Source: DATEPR01 sp963780635
Lineage (GTDB): Bacteria > Actinomycetota > Actinomycetes > Mycobacteriales > Pseudonocardiaceae
Length of the DNA: 64,000 nt
Reading direction: 5' to 3'
Assembly (NCBI GenBank): GCA_963780635.1
Contig: CAWACW010000010.1
Location: 558,001 to 622,000 of the forward strand
The notes below the pieces were generated by a model. That model saw only the letters and a program-made list of their open reading frames with translations. It made no database searches and was not told the DNA's origin. Position numbers and translations under genes: made by a program. Each line of letters opens with the position of its first letter. Position 1 is the stretch's first letter. Of the stretch, positions 43,401 through 50,921 are shown piece by piece.

Positions 43401-44022
43401 CGTGCTTCGGCGTCACCGTGTCCGGCCGCCCGGCCGACCTGGTGGGCGCGGGCGACATCGCGGGCATCTTCATCACCACGCTGCCGGTCGCTGTCGACGT
43501 CCGCGACGGCGCCGACCTCCTGGACTGGTTGCGCGAACTACAGGTCGCACAGGCAGATGCCCGCCGGTACGACTATGTGTCCACGTCGCAACTCCGGTCG
43601 CTGAGCAACCTGCCGGAGCGGGCCGCCCTGTTCGACAGCATCGTGGTCTTCGAGAACTACCCGGTCGGCGACGATCTCGGCATCACCGAACTGGCCGCCG
43701 TGGAGACCACCAACTATCCGCTCAGCCTGGTCGCCGACCCCGGCGAGCGGTTGTCGCTGGAGTTCGGCTACGACCCGAAACTGTTCGACACGGCCACCAT
43801 CGAGCGGTTGGCCGAGCACCTGGAGCTGCTGCTGACCGGCATCGCGGCGAACCCGCGTGGGTCAGTCGGCGAACTGACCATGCTCACCGACGCCCAGCGC
43901 GACCAGGTCACCGTGCGGTGGAACGACACCGCGCACGACGTGCCCTCTGGCACCGTCACGCACCTGTTCGCCGACCAGGTGTCGCGGACACCGGACGCCG
44001 TCGCGGTCTCGGCGGCCGATGA
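40255..44022 (+). CDS. NRPS1 segment b: A2 (rest) - T2 - E2 - C3 (N-terminal part)
   Basis: Meaningful from about 40290 (EDRLPLVTDRVVLAGEAL) to about 43405. A2 continues with NIYGPTEATVYAT and RMYRTGDVVRW. T2 has LGGDSILI. E2 (about 41280-42570) has VHHLVVDGVSWRILLDDL, VDLEGHGRED and SRTVGWFTTIFPVAL, the epimerase signatures. C3 opens IYPLTATQAGMVFH and has TFHHLLLDGWS. At about 43405 one extra C (GTCGTG-C-TTCGGC) shifts the frame inside the C-domain D-V-V-F-G motif. Codons after that are spurious. The start codon given is simply the first in the frame; there is no independent start signal. Confidence 0.9.
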   Translation: MCRPRSRTCSHEDRLPLVTDRVVLAGEALTGRVARDVQAALPGSRIANIYGPTEATVYATAWYAEGPCGDRTPPIGHPVANTRTYVLDGGLRPVPVGVSGELYLGGRGLARGYLDRPGLTADRFVADPFGTPGARMYRTGDVVRWTAHGELAYLGRADHQVKIRGFRIELGEVETALLRHPDLTETVVVAREEESGHKRLVAYVVADAGVDTAELRSFLGQSLPGYMVPSAFVRLDRLPLNPSGKLDRAALPAPEWGSTSGHVAPRTDIERALVDIWSRVLGIAEVGVEDNFFTLGGDSILIIQLVSGARAAGLLLTSKDVFLHQTIAALAPHVGAVAAVEVERGPVAGDVPLTPIQHWFLDPGPTRPAHFAQSLAVQLSSDVDESALRAALTALVEHHDALRTRFERTDGGWRQYVAPAAQADPLEHGEQTMDELCASLDLAEGPLFRAVLSERAVLLLAVHHLVVDGVSWRILLDDLNTAFHQALRGARVDLGRRTTSLQEWAHLLSDDSATHDLDHWTGLDGAYRVPRDGDGPNTAASTRSVSVRLTVEETRALLQDVPAAYHTQVNDVLLSALGRALGGWTGRDRVLVDLEGHGREDRFDGVDLSRTVGWFTTIFPVALEGTGRDWGTTLKTTKERLRGIPSRGLSYGMLRYLGDRDLDSAAQPDIAFNYLGQFDLSAELYRGLHTPLELSQDPAAIRPHAIDVVGRLADGCLVFDWFYSDHLHSESTVDNVAREMADGLRQIIDHCRRPDAGGRTPSDFPLTRIDQSTVDTIVGRGDTVEDIYPLTATQAGMVFHRLARGGQGAYFQQLTFGLDDIRDPAVLASAWQQVVDRTPVLRGHIVWEGVTEPIQVVLRQVTVPVRILDWTGLTEDERGRELAALLAADRADGLDVTSAPLMRVVLARLSPTRVTVLWTFHHLLLDGWSVFQVLSDLLACHTALDRGVPAELPVRRPFRDYLAWLADQDQTEATDYWRHALAELAEPTPLPFDRQPAGAHEAESTASIRISLPAAPLNDVAQHNGLTLNTLVQGAWAILLSRYGGRQDVVLRRHRVRPPGRPGGRGRHRGHLHHHAAGRCRRPRRRRPPGLVARTTGRTGRCPPVRLCVHVATPVAEQPAGAGRPVRQHRGLRELPGRRRSRHHRTGRRGDHQLSAQPGRRPRRAVVAGVRLRPETVRHGHHRAVGRAPGAAADRHRGEPAWVSRRTDHAHRRPARPGHRAVERHRARRALWHRHAPVRRPGVADTGRRRGLGGR

Positions 44023-47000
44023 GTCGCTGACCTACACGGAACTGGACCGCCGTGCCAACGGCTTGGCCGCTCGGCTGGTCGAGCTGGGTGTCGGCGCGGA
44101 GCACGCGGTCGGCCTGCTGCTGGAGCGTTCGGCCGACGTGGTGGTCGCGCAGCTCGCCGTGCTGAAGGCAGGCGGCGCGTACGTCCCGCTCGACGTCCGC
44201 GCGCCACAGGACCGGATGCGGACGATTCTGCACGACGCCGGAGTGTCGGTGTTGCTGACCGACGCACGGTGGGAATCCACCGCGCGGGCGGTGCACGCCG
44301 CTCCACTGGTGCTCACCGATCGGCCGGAGTCCGACTCCGCGCCGAACGTGCTCGGCTATCCGGACGGCCTGGCGTACGTGATGTTCACGTCCGGGTCGAC
44401 CGGTGTGCCGAAGGGTGTCGCGGTGCGGCACAGCGACATCGTGTCGCTGGCCTTCGACCGGCGCTTCGGCGATGCCCATCGCAGGGTGTTGCTGCATTCG
44501 CCGTTGGCCTTCGACGCGTCCACCTACGAGGTGTGGGTGCCGTTGCTGCGGGGCGGTTGTGTCGTCGTCGCGCCGCCGGGGGACATCGACGCGGATGTGG
44601 TGGCCTCGGCCGACGTGACGGCGATGTTCCTGACCATCGGGCTGTTCCGGCTGTTCGCCCAGGAGTCCCCCGGGTGCTTCGCGGGCCTGCGGGAGGTGTG
44701 GACCGGCGGTGACGTCGTGCCTGCGGCCGCCCTGCGTCGTGTGATGGCGGCCTGTCCGGAGTTGACAGTGGTGGACGTGTACGGCCCGACGGAGACCACG
44801 ACGTTCGCCACGTGCCATCCGCTGCGGGAGGTACCCGATGTGGTGCCGATCGGCCGCCCGATGGACAACCTGCGAACCCATGTGTTGGACGGCAGTCTTC
44901 GGCACGTACCCCCTGGCATCCCCGGCGAGCTGTTCATCGCCGGTGCCGGTGTGGCACGTGGGTATCTGGGTCGTCCCGGCTTGACGGCGGAGCGGTTCGT
45001 CGCCGATCCGTTCGGCTCGCCGGGTGCCCGGATGTATCGGACCGGGGACGTGGTGCGGTGGCGGATCGACGGCGAACTGGAGTTCGTCGGCCGGGTTGAC
45101 GAGCAGGTGAAGCTGCGTGGGTTCCGGATCGAACCGAGCGAGATCGAGGCCGCCATCCAGCGGCACGATGCCGTCGTGGAGGCGGTCGTCTCCGTGCTCC
45201 AGGACGACACGGGCCGCAAACGACTGGTGGCACACGTCGTATCCGACGCGACGTTGGACGTCGCCGAGCTGCGGGAGTTCCTGTCCCGGATCCTGCCGGA
45301 CTACATGGTGCCGACCGCCTTCGTCACGGTGGACGCGCTGCCGCTGAACGCCAACGGCAAGGTCGATCGCCGTGCACTGCCCGCACCGGAACTCGTGCGA
45401 GCGGGATTCGTGCCGCCGAACAGCGAGGTCGAACGGGTGCTGGCGGAGATCTGGGCACAGGTGATGGGACTGGACCGGGTCGGCATCGAGGACAACTTCT
45501 TCGAACTGGGTGGCGACTCGATCCTCAGCATCCAGGTCGTCTCCAGGGCCCGGCAGGCCGGCGTGTACCTCAAGCCCGGTGACCTGTTCACCCACCCGAC
45601 GATCGCCACGCTGGCACCGACCACCACGGCCGACGTGTCCTCGACGCATGCCGAGCAGGAGCCGGTCGTCGGCGAAGTGCCGTTGACGCCGATTCAACGC
45701 TGGTTCCTGGCGGCCGAACCGACCCATCCGACCCGCTTCACCCAGTCGGTGGTCATCGAACTCGCGGAGCCACTGGACGAGCAGGCACTGCACACGGCCC
45801 TGCTGACCGTGATCGAGCACCACGACGCGCTACGGATGCGCTTCACCCGCGACGACGGCGGCTGGCACCAGTACAACGCCGACCTGGACGCGGGCGATGC
45901 GCACGCCACCGATCTCGATCTGGCCGACGGACCCTTGATCAGAGTCGAACCGCTGGACAGGAACAGGCTCCGGGTCGAGGCGCATCACCTGGTGGTGGAC
46001 GGCGTCTCGTGGCGGATTCTGCTGGAGGATCTGGCATCCGCCTATCGCGGCAAGGCGTTGGACGTCAAGACGTCGTCGTTCCGGGAGTGGGCGCTGCGGT
46101 TGGCGGAGTTCACCGAGGCCGGCGGTTTCGACGACGAACGTGCGTACTGGACTTCGGTCGACGGCAGCGCCTGGCTGCCGAGGGACGGCGAAGGCACCAA
46201 CACGGTCGCCACCGAGCGGTCGGTGACCGTGCGGTTGGACGAGGCGACCACGCGGGCGTTGCTGGCCGATGTGCCCGGGGTGTATCGGACGCAGGTCAAC
46301 GACGTGCTGTTGAGCGCGTTGAGTCGCGTGCTGGGGGGCTGGACCGGTCGAGGACCGCGTGTCGTGGTCGACCTGGAGGGTCATGGTCGCGAGGAGTTGT
46401 TCGGGGATGTGGATCTGTCCAGGACGGTGGGGTGGTTCACGTCGATGTTCCCGGTGGCGTTGAGCTCGGCTGGTGGCTGGGCCGATGTGGTCAAGTCGGT
46501 GAAGGAGGGTCTGCGGTCGGTTCCTCGGCGGGGCGTCGGTTTCGGTGCGTTGCGCTATCTCGGTGATGGTGTGTCCGGTGTGCCGGAGCCGGAGGTGAGC
46601 TTCAACTATCTCGGCCAGTTCGACTGGGACAGCGACCTGTTCCGCGCCGACGGCGGCATGCTCGGCGGCGACGAGGATCCGGACCGCCGCAGGGCCCACG
46701 TGCTGGACGTGGTGGGCAGTGTCGAGCGGAACTGTCTCGCGTTGACCTGGGTATTCTCGCAGGATCTGCATCGCGAGGAGACGGTGCGGGCGTTGGCCGA
46801 GGACATGGCGTCGGCGTTGCGGGAGATCGTCGAGCACTGTGCGGCGCCTGGTGCCGGTGGTCGTACTCCGTCGGACTTCCCGTTGGCCGGGTTGACTCAG
46901 GCCGGCGTGGACCGGCTGGTCGGTGACGGCCGGGCTGTGGAGGACGTCTATCCGTTGACGCCGATGCAGGCCGGCATGGTGTTCCACAGCCTTGCCGACG

Positions 47001-49066
47001 GCGCGGCAGGCGCCTACTTCAACCAGGTGCAACTCCGGCTGTCCGGGGTATCCGACGCGCGGGCACTCGGGCAGGCCTGGCAACGCGTTGTCGACCGGAC
47101 TCCCATCCTGCGCAGTCGGGTCGCCTGGGACGGATTCGACGAGCCGTTGCAGGTCGTCTGCCCCGACATCACCGTGCCCGTGTCCTATCCGGACTGGCGG
47201 AACGCCGACAGCACGGCCGAACTGCGCAGGCTGCTCGCGGAGGACCGCGCTCGGGGTTTCGACCTGACCGAGGCGCCGCTGCTGCGGTTCGTGATCGCGA
47301 CCGTCGCCGACGACGAGGTGCTGATGGTCTGGACGTTCCACCACGTCCTGCTGGACGGATGGAGCGCCGCGCAGGTCTTCGGCGAGGTGTGCGAGCAGTA
47401 CGCGGCGATCGTCGAGCGGCGGCCCGCCGCCATAGCGCCGAGGGCACCGTTCCGTGACTACCTGACCTGGCTGCGTCAGCAGGACGTTTCGCGGGCGCGG
47501 GAGTATTGGAGCGGACTGCTCGTCGGCTTCGATTCGCCGACCCGGCTGCCGTTCGACCACCAGCCGATGGAGGCACACGGAGCGCAGTCCAGCGCGACGG
47601 TCGAGCTGGCACTGTCCGCGGACCGGTCACACCGGCTGCGCGACACGGCCCAACGCTCCGGTCTCACCGTGAACTCCGTCGTCCAGGGTGCGTGGGGCCT
47701 GCTGCTGTCCCGCTACAGCGGGGAACGCGACGTCGTGTTCGGCACCACCGTGTCCGGCCGGCCCGCGGACCTGCCTGGCGTGGAGTCCATGGTCGGCATG
47801 TTCATCAACACCCTGCCGGTGCGGCTGTCCGTGCGCAGTCGTGTGTCCATACTGGACTGGCTGCGGGACTCGCAGCTCGTCCAGGCCGAGGGGCGCCGGT
47901 TCGACTTCGCGCCACTGGCTCAACTCCAGGGCTGGAGCGAGGTGGACGGCGGGGTCAACCTGTTCGACAGCATCCTCGTGTTCGAGAACTACCCGTTCGA
48001 CAACGAGGCGTTGTCCTCGCACGGCATCCGCATGCACGAGACCAGGGACCTCCAGCCGACCAGCTATCCGCTCAGTGCTGTGGTGCACCCAGGCGACGAA
48101 CTGTCCATCTCGCTGGACTACGACCCCACGCTGTTCGACTCCGGCACGATCGATCGGCTCGCCGTGCAACTGGAGATGCTGCTGGACGGCATGGCGGAGA
48201 ACCTGGACCGACCGATCGGCGAACTGGCTGCCCTGACCGACGCCGAGCAGGAGCTGGTGCTCCGTTCCTGGAACGACACCGGCCACCAGTTGCCGTCGGG
48301 CACGGTGGTCGAGCTGTTCGAGCAGCAGGTCCGCCGGACGCCGGACGCCGTCGCGGTCGAGGCCGGCGCCGTGTCGTTGAGCTATGCGGAGTTGGACCGT
48401 CGCGCGAACGGGCTGGCGGCGCGGTTGGTCGAGCTCGGTGTGACGACCGAGCAGCCGGTCGGCCTGTTGCTGGAACGCTCGCTCGACGTCGTGGTGGCTG
48501 AGTTGGCCGTCCTGCGGGCCGGCGGTGCCTACCTGCCGCTGGACCTGCGGGCACCCGAGGACCGGATGCGGGCGATACTCGACGACGCCGGCGTGACCGT
48601 GTTGCTCACCGACGACCGGTGGGCGCACGTGGCGCGATCGCTGCGATCCGTGCCGTTGGTGCTGGGGGAGACCCTCGCGGCGGACAGCCCGCCCGACGTC
48701 ACCGTGGACGAGGACGGCCTTGCCTACGTGATGTTCACGTCCGGGTCGACCGGTGTCCCGAAGGGTGTCGCGGTGCGCCATCGCGACGTCGTGGCGCTGG
48801 CGTTCGACCGCTGTTTCGACGGCGATGCCCACCGCAGGGTGTTACTGCACTCCCCGTCAGGCCTTCGACGCGTCCACCTACGAGATGTGGGTGCCGCTGC
48901 TGCGCGGCGGCTGTGTCGTCGTCGCCCCACCGGGGGACGTGGACGCCGACGTGCTGGCCGGGGCGGATGTCACGGCGTTGTGGCTGACGGCCGGGTTGTT
49001 CCGATTGTTCGCCCAGGAGTCCCCGGAGTGCTTCGCGGGCGTCCGGGAGGTATGGACCGGCGGTGA
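43418..49066 (+). CDS. NRPS1 segment c: C3 (end) - A3 - T3 - E3 - C4 - A4 (N-terminal part)
   Basis: Meaningful from about 43405 (TVSGRPADLVGAGDIAGIFI) to about 48857. A3 (43960-45370) gives pocket residues D-A-Y-F-W-G-V-T-F, close to the D-A-x-x-x-G-x-T-F-K codes of valine and isoleucine domains. T3 has LGGDSILS. E3 (45660-46890) has HHLVVDGVSWRILLEDL and VDLEGHGREELFGDVDLSRT. C4 opens VYPLTPMQAGMVFH and has TFHHVLLDGWS. A4 begins at about 48300; the frame breaks in HSPLAFDAS, where CCGTCAGGCC carries one more base than the parallel A3 site CCGTTGGCC. Residues after HSPS are spurious. Confidence 0.92.
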   Translation: MSGRPADLVGAGDIAGIFITTLPVAVDVRDGADLLDWLRELQVAQADARRYDYVSTSQLRSLSNLPERAALFDSIVVFENYPVGDDLGITELAAVETTNYPLSLVADPGERLSLEFGYDPKLFDTATIERLAEHLELLLTGIAANPRGSVGELTMLTDAQRDQVTVRWNDTAHDVPSGTVTHLFADQVSRTPDAVAVSAADESLTYTELDRRANGLAARLVELGVGAEHAVGLLLERSADVVVAQLAVLKAGGAYVPLDVRAPQDRMRTILHDAGVSVLLTDARWESTARAVHAAPLVLTDRPESDSAPNVLGYPDGLAYVMFTSGSTGVPKGVAVRHSDIVSLAFDRRFGDAHRRVLLHSPLAFDASTYEVWVPLLRGGCVVVAPPGDIDADVVASADVTAMFLTIGLFRLFAQESPGCFAGLREVWTGGDVVPAAALRRVMAACPELTVVDVYGPTETTTFATCHPLREVPDVVPIGRPMDNLRTHVLDGSLRHVPPGIPGELFIAGAGVARGYLGRPGLTAERFVADPFGSPGARMYRTGDVVRWRIDGELEFVGRVDEQVKLRGFRIEPSEIEAAIQRHDAVVEAVVSVLQDDTGRKRLVAHVVSDATLDVAELREFLSRILPDYMVPTAFVTVDALPLNANGKVDRRALPAPELVRAGFVPPNSEVERVLAEIWAQVMGLDRVGIEDNFFELGGDSILSIQVVSRARQAGVYLKPGDLFTHPTIATLAPTTTADVSSTHAEQEPVVGEVPLTPIQRWFLAAEPTHPTRFTQSVVIELAEPLDEQALHTALLTVIEHHDALRMRFTRDDGGWHQYNADLDAGDAHATDLDLADGPLIRVEPLDRNRLRVEAHHLVVDGVSWRILLEDLASAYRGKALDVKTSSFREWALRLAEFTEAGGFDDERAYWTSVDGSAWLPRDGEGTNTVATERSVTVRLDEATTRALLADVPGVYRTQVNDVLLSALSRVLGGWTGRGPRVVVDLEGHGREELFGDVDLSRTVGWFTSMFPVALSSAGGWADVVKSVKEGLRSVPRRGVGFGALRYLGDGVSGVPEPEVSFNYLGQFDWDSDLFRADGGMLGGDEDPDRRRAHVLDVVGSVERNCLALTWVFSQDLHREETVRALAEDMASALREIVEHCAAPGAGGRTPSDFPLAGLTQAGVDRLVGDGRAVEDVYPLTPMQAGMVFHSLADGAAGAYFNQVQLRLSGVSDARALGQAWQRVVDRTPILRSRVAWDGFDEPLQVVCPDITVPVSYPDWRNADSTAELRRLLAEDRARGFDLTEAPLLRFVIATVADDEVLMVWTFHHVLLDGWSAAQVFGEVCEQYAAIVERRPAAIAPRAPFRDYLTWLRQQDVSRAREYWSGLLVGFDSPTRLPFDHQPMEAHGAQSSATVELALSADRSHRLRDTAQRSGLTVNSVVQGAWGLLLSRYSGERDVVFGTTVSGRPADLPGVESMVGMFINTLPVRLSVRSRVSILDWLRDSQLVQAEGRRFDFAPLAQLQGWSEVDGGVNLFDSILVFENYPFDNEALSSHGIRMHETRDLQPTSYPLSAVVHPGDELSISLDYDPTLFDSGTIDRLAVQLEMLLDGMAENLDRPIGELAALTDAEQELVLRSWNDTGHQLPSGTVVELFEQQVRRTPDAVAVEAGAVSLSYAELDRRANGLAARLVELGVTTEQPVGLLLERSLDVVVAELAVLRAGGAYLPLDLRAPEDRMRAILDDAGVTVLLTDDRWAHVARSLRSVPLVLGETLAADSPPDVTVDEDGLAYVMFTSGSTGVPKGVAVRHRDVVALAFDRCFDGDAHRRVLLHSPSGLRRVHLRDVGAAAARRLCRRRPTGGRGRRRAGRGGCHGVVADGRVVPIVRPGVPGVLRGRPGGMDRR
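46216..46534 (+). repeat. Near-identical DNA shared by E3 and E4 (copy 1; copy 2 at 50573-50891)
   Basis: Long exact stretches occur in both copies, for example the ~125 bp from GCGGTCGGTGACCGTGCGG onward and the ~145 bp from GAGGAGTTGTTCGGGG onward. The offset is 4357 bp before and 4355 bp after the E4 frameshift. Synonymous positions are also identical, which indicates recent duplication or gene conversion, or assembly cross-talk between modules 3 and 4. Confidence 0.85.
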
Positions 49067-50921
49067 CGTCGTGCCGGCCGCCGCGGTGCGCCGGGTGCGG
49101 GCCGTGTGCCCCGATCTGACCGTTGTGGACGGGTACGGACCCACAGAGACCACGACGTTCGCCACCCACTTCACGATTCCGATCGGTACGGACGTGCCGG
49201 ACGTGGTGCCCATCGGCCGGCCGCAGGACAACATGTCCGTGTACGTGCTGGACGTCGACCTCCGTCCGGTGCCGGTCGGTGTGCCCGGCGAGCTGTTCAT
49301 CGCCGGCGCCGGCGTGGCGCGCGGTTATCTGGGCCGTCCTGGTCTGACGGCGGATCGGTTCGTCGCTGATCCGTTCGGTTCGCCGGGCGCGCGGATGTAT
49401 CGGACCGGGGACGTGGTGCGGTGGCGCGCCGACGGTGTCGTGGAGTTCGTCGGTCGGGCGGACGAGCAGGTGAAGCTGCGCGGGTTCCGGATCGAGCTCA
49501 GCGAGATCGAGTCGGCGTTGGCCACGCACGTCGGTGTGCGGGAGACCCTCGTCCTGGTTCGGCAGGACCAGGACGTCAAACGGCTGGTGGCCTACGTCGT
49601 CGCAGGTGAGGTGACCGCCGATCAGCTGCGGGACCACCTCTCGGCGACCCTGCCCGACTACATGGTCCCGTCGGCGTTCGTGCTGTTGGACGCGCTGCCG
49701 TTGAGCGCCAACGGCAAGGTCGATCGGCGCGCGCTGCCCGCCCCCGATGTGGCGCGGGTCGGTTTCGTCGCACCTCGCGGCGATGTCGAGCGCGTCATCG
49801 CCGACATCTGGGCGCAGGTGCTCGGCGTCGCGCAGGTCGGTGTCGAGGACAACTTCTTCGCTCTCGGCGGCGACTCGATCATCAGCATCCAGGTGGTGTC
49901 CCGCGCCCGGCAAGCCGGCGTGCACCTGACCCCACGTGATCTGTTCGCACACCAGACCGTGGCAGCGTTGGCCGCGAACGTGACCAGGGCGGCACCGGTC
50001 GCGGTCGAGCAGGGACCTGCCGTCGGTGACGTGCCGCTCACGCCGATCCAGCGCTGGTTCCTGGACGCGGCACCGGTCCGACCCAACGATTTCGACCAGC
50101 ACGTGGACATCGAACTGCCGAAGGACCTGGACCGGCAGGCACTGACGCAGGCACTGGACGCACTGGTCGCGCACCACGACGCGCTACGGATGCGCTTCAC
50201 CCGCGACGACGACGGCTGGCGCCAGTACAACGCCGACCTGGACGCGGGCGGCACGCGCGGCACCGAACTCGATCTGGCCGACGGACCCATGCTCACGGCC
50301 CAGGTGTCCCCGGACGGGGAGACGCTCCGGCTGGCCGTGCACCACCTGGTGGTGGACGGTGTGTCGTGGCGGATCCTGTTGGAGGATCTGGCATCCGCGT
50401 ATCACGGCAAGGCGCTGGGTGCCAAGACGTCGTCGTTCCGGGAGTGGGCGCTGCGGTTGGCGGAGTTCACCGAGGCCGGCGGTTTCGACGACGAACGCGA
50501 CTACTGGACACAGGTGCACGGCGCTGCCGTCGTGCCGAAGGACAGCGACGGTGTCAACACCGTCGCGTCGGCGCGGTCGGTGACCGTGCGGTTGGACGAG
50601 GCGACCACGCGGGCGTTGCTGGCCGATGTGCCCGGGGTGTATCGGACGCAGGTCAACGACGTGCTGTTGAGCGCGTTGAGTCGCGTGCTGGGCGGCTGGA
50701 CCGGCAGGACGAGCGTGTCTGGTCGACCTGGAGGGCCATGGTCGCGAGGAGTTGTTCGGGGATGTGGATCTGTCCAGGACGGTGGGGTGGTTCACGTCGA
50801 TGTTCCCGGTGGCGTTGAGCTCGGCTGGTGGCTGGGCCGATGTGGTCAAGTCGGTGAAGGAGGGTCTGCGGTCGGTTCCTCGGCGGGGCATCGGATTCGG
50901 CGCGTTGCGCTATCTCGGTGA
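48753..50921 (+). CDS. NRPS1 segment d: A4 (rest) - T4 - E4 (N-terminal part)
   Basis: Meaningful from about 48860 (AFDASTYEMWVPLLRGG) to about 50702. A4 pocket residues are D-A-Y-W-W-G-G-T-F plus the invariant Lys, a code I know as valine. T4 has LGGDSIIS. E4 has HHLVVDGVSWRILLEDL and NDVLLSALSRVLGGWTGR. The frame fails at 50702-50721, just before the VDLEGHGRE motif. Against the near-identical E3 stretch this site is exactly 2 nt short. Everything after GGWTGR in this frame is spurious. Confidence 0.88.
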   Translation: MSRRVSRCAIATSWRWRSTAVSTAMPTAGCYCTPRQAFDASTYEMWVPLLRGGCVVVAPPGDVDADVLAGADVTALWLTAGLFRLFAQESPECFAGVREVWTGGDVVPAAAVRRVRAVCPDLTVVDGYGPTETTTFATHFTIPIGTDVPDVVPIGRPQDNMSVYVLDVDLRPVPVGVPGELFIAGAGVARGYLGRPGLTADRFVADPFGSPGARMYRTGDVVRWRADGVVEFVGRADEQVKLRGFRIELSEIESALATHVGVRETLVLVRQDQDVKRLVAYVVAGEVTADQLRDHLSATLPDYMVPSAFVLLDALPLSANGKVDRRALPAPDVARVGFVAPRGDVERVIADIWAQVLGVAQVGVEDNFFALGGDSIISIQVVSRARQAGVHLTPRDLFAHQTVAALAANVTRAAPVAVEQGPAVGDVPLTPIQRWFLDAAPVRPNDFDQHVDIELPKDLDRQALTQALDALVAHHDALRMRFTRDDDGWRQYNADLDAGGTRGTELDLADGPMLTAQVSPDGETLRLAVHHLVVDGVSWRILLEDLASAYHGKALGAKTSSFREWALRLAEFTEAGGFDDERDYWTQVHGAAVVPKDSDGVNTVASARSVTVRLDEATTRALLADVPGVYRTQVNDVLLSALSRVLGGWTGRTSVSGRPGGPWSRGVVRGCGSVQDGGVVHVDVPGGVELGWWLGRCGQVGEGGSAVGSSAGHRIRRVALSR
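50573..50891 (+). repeat. Near-identical DNA shared by E3 and E4 (copy 2)
   Basis: Partner of 46216-46534. The 2-nt deficit relative to copy 1 lies in the short divergent island between the two identical blocks (around 50702-50721), which places the E4 frameshift precisely. Confidence 0.85.
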
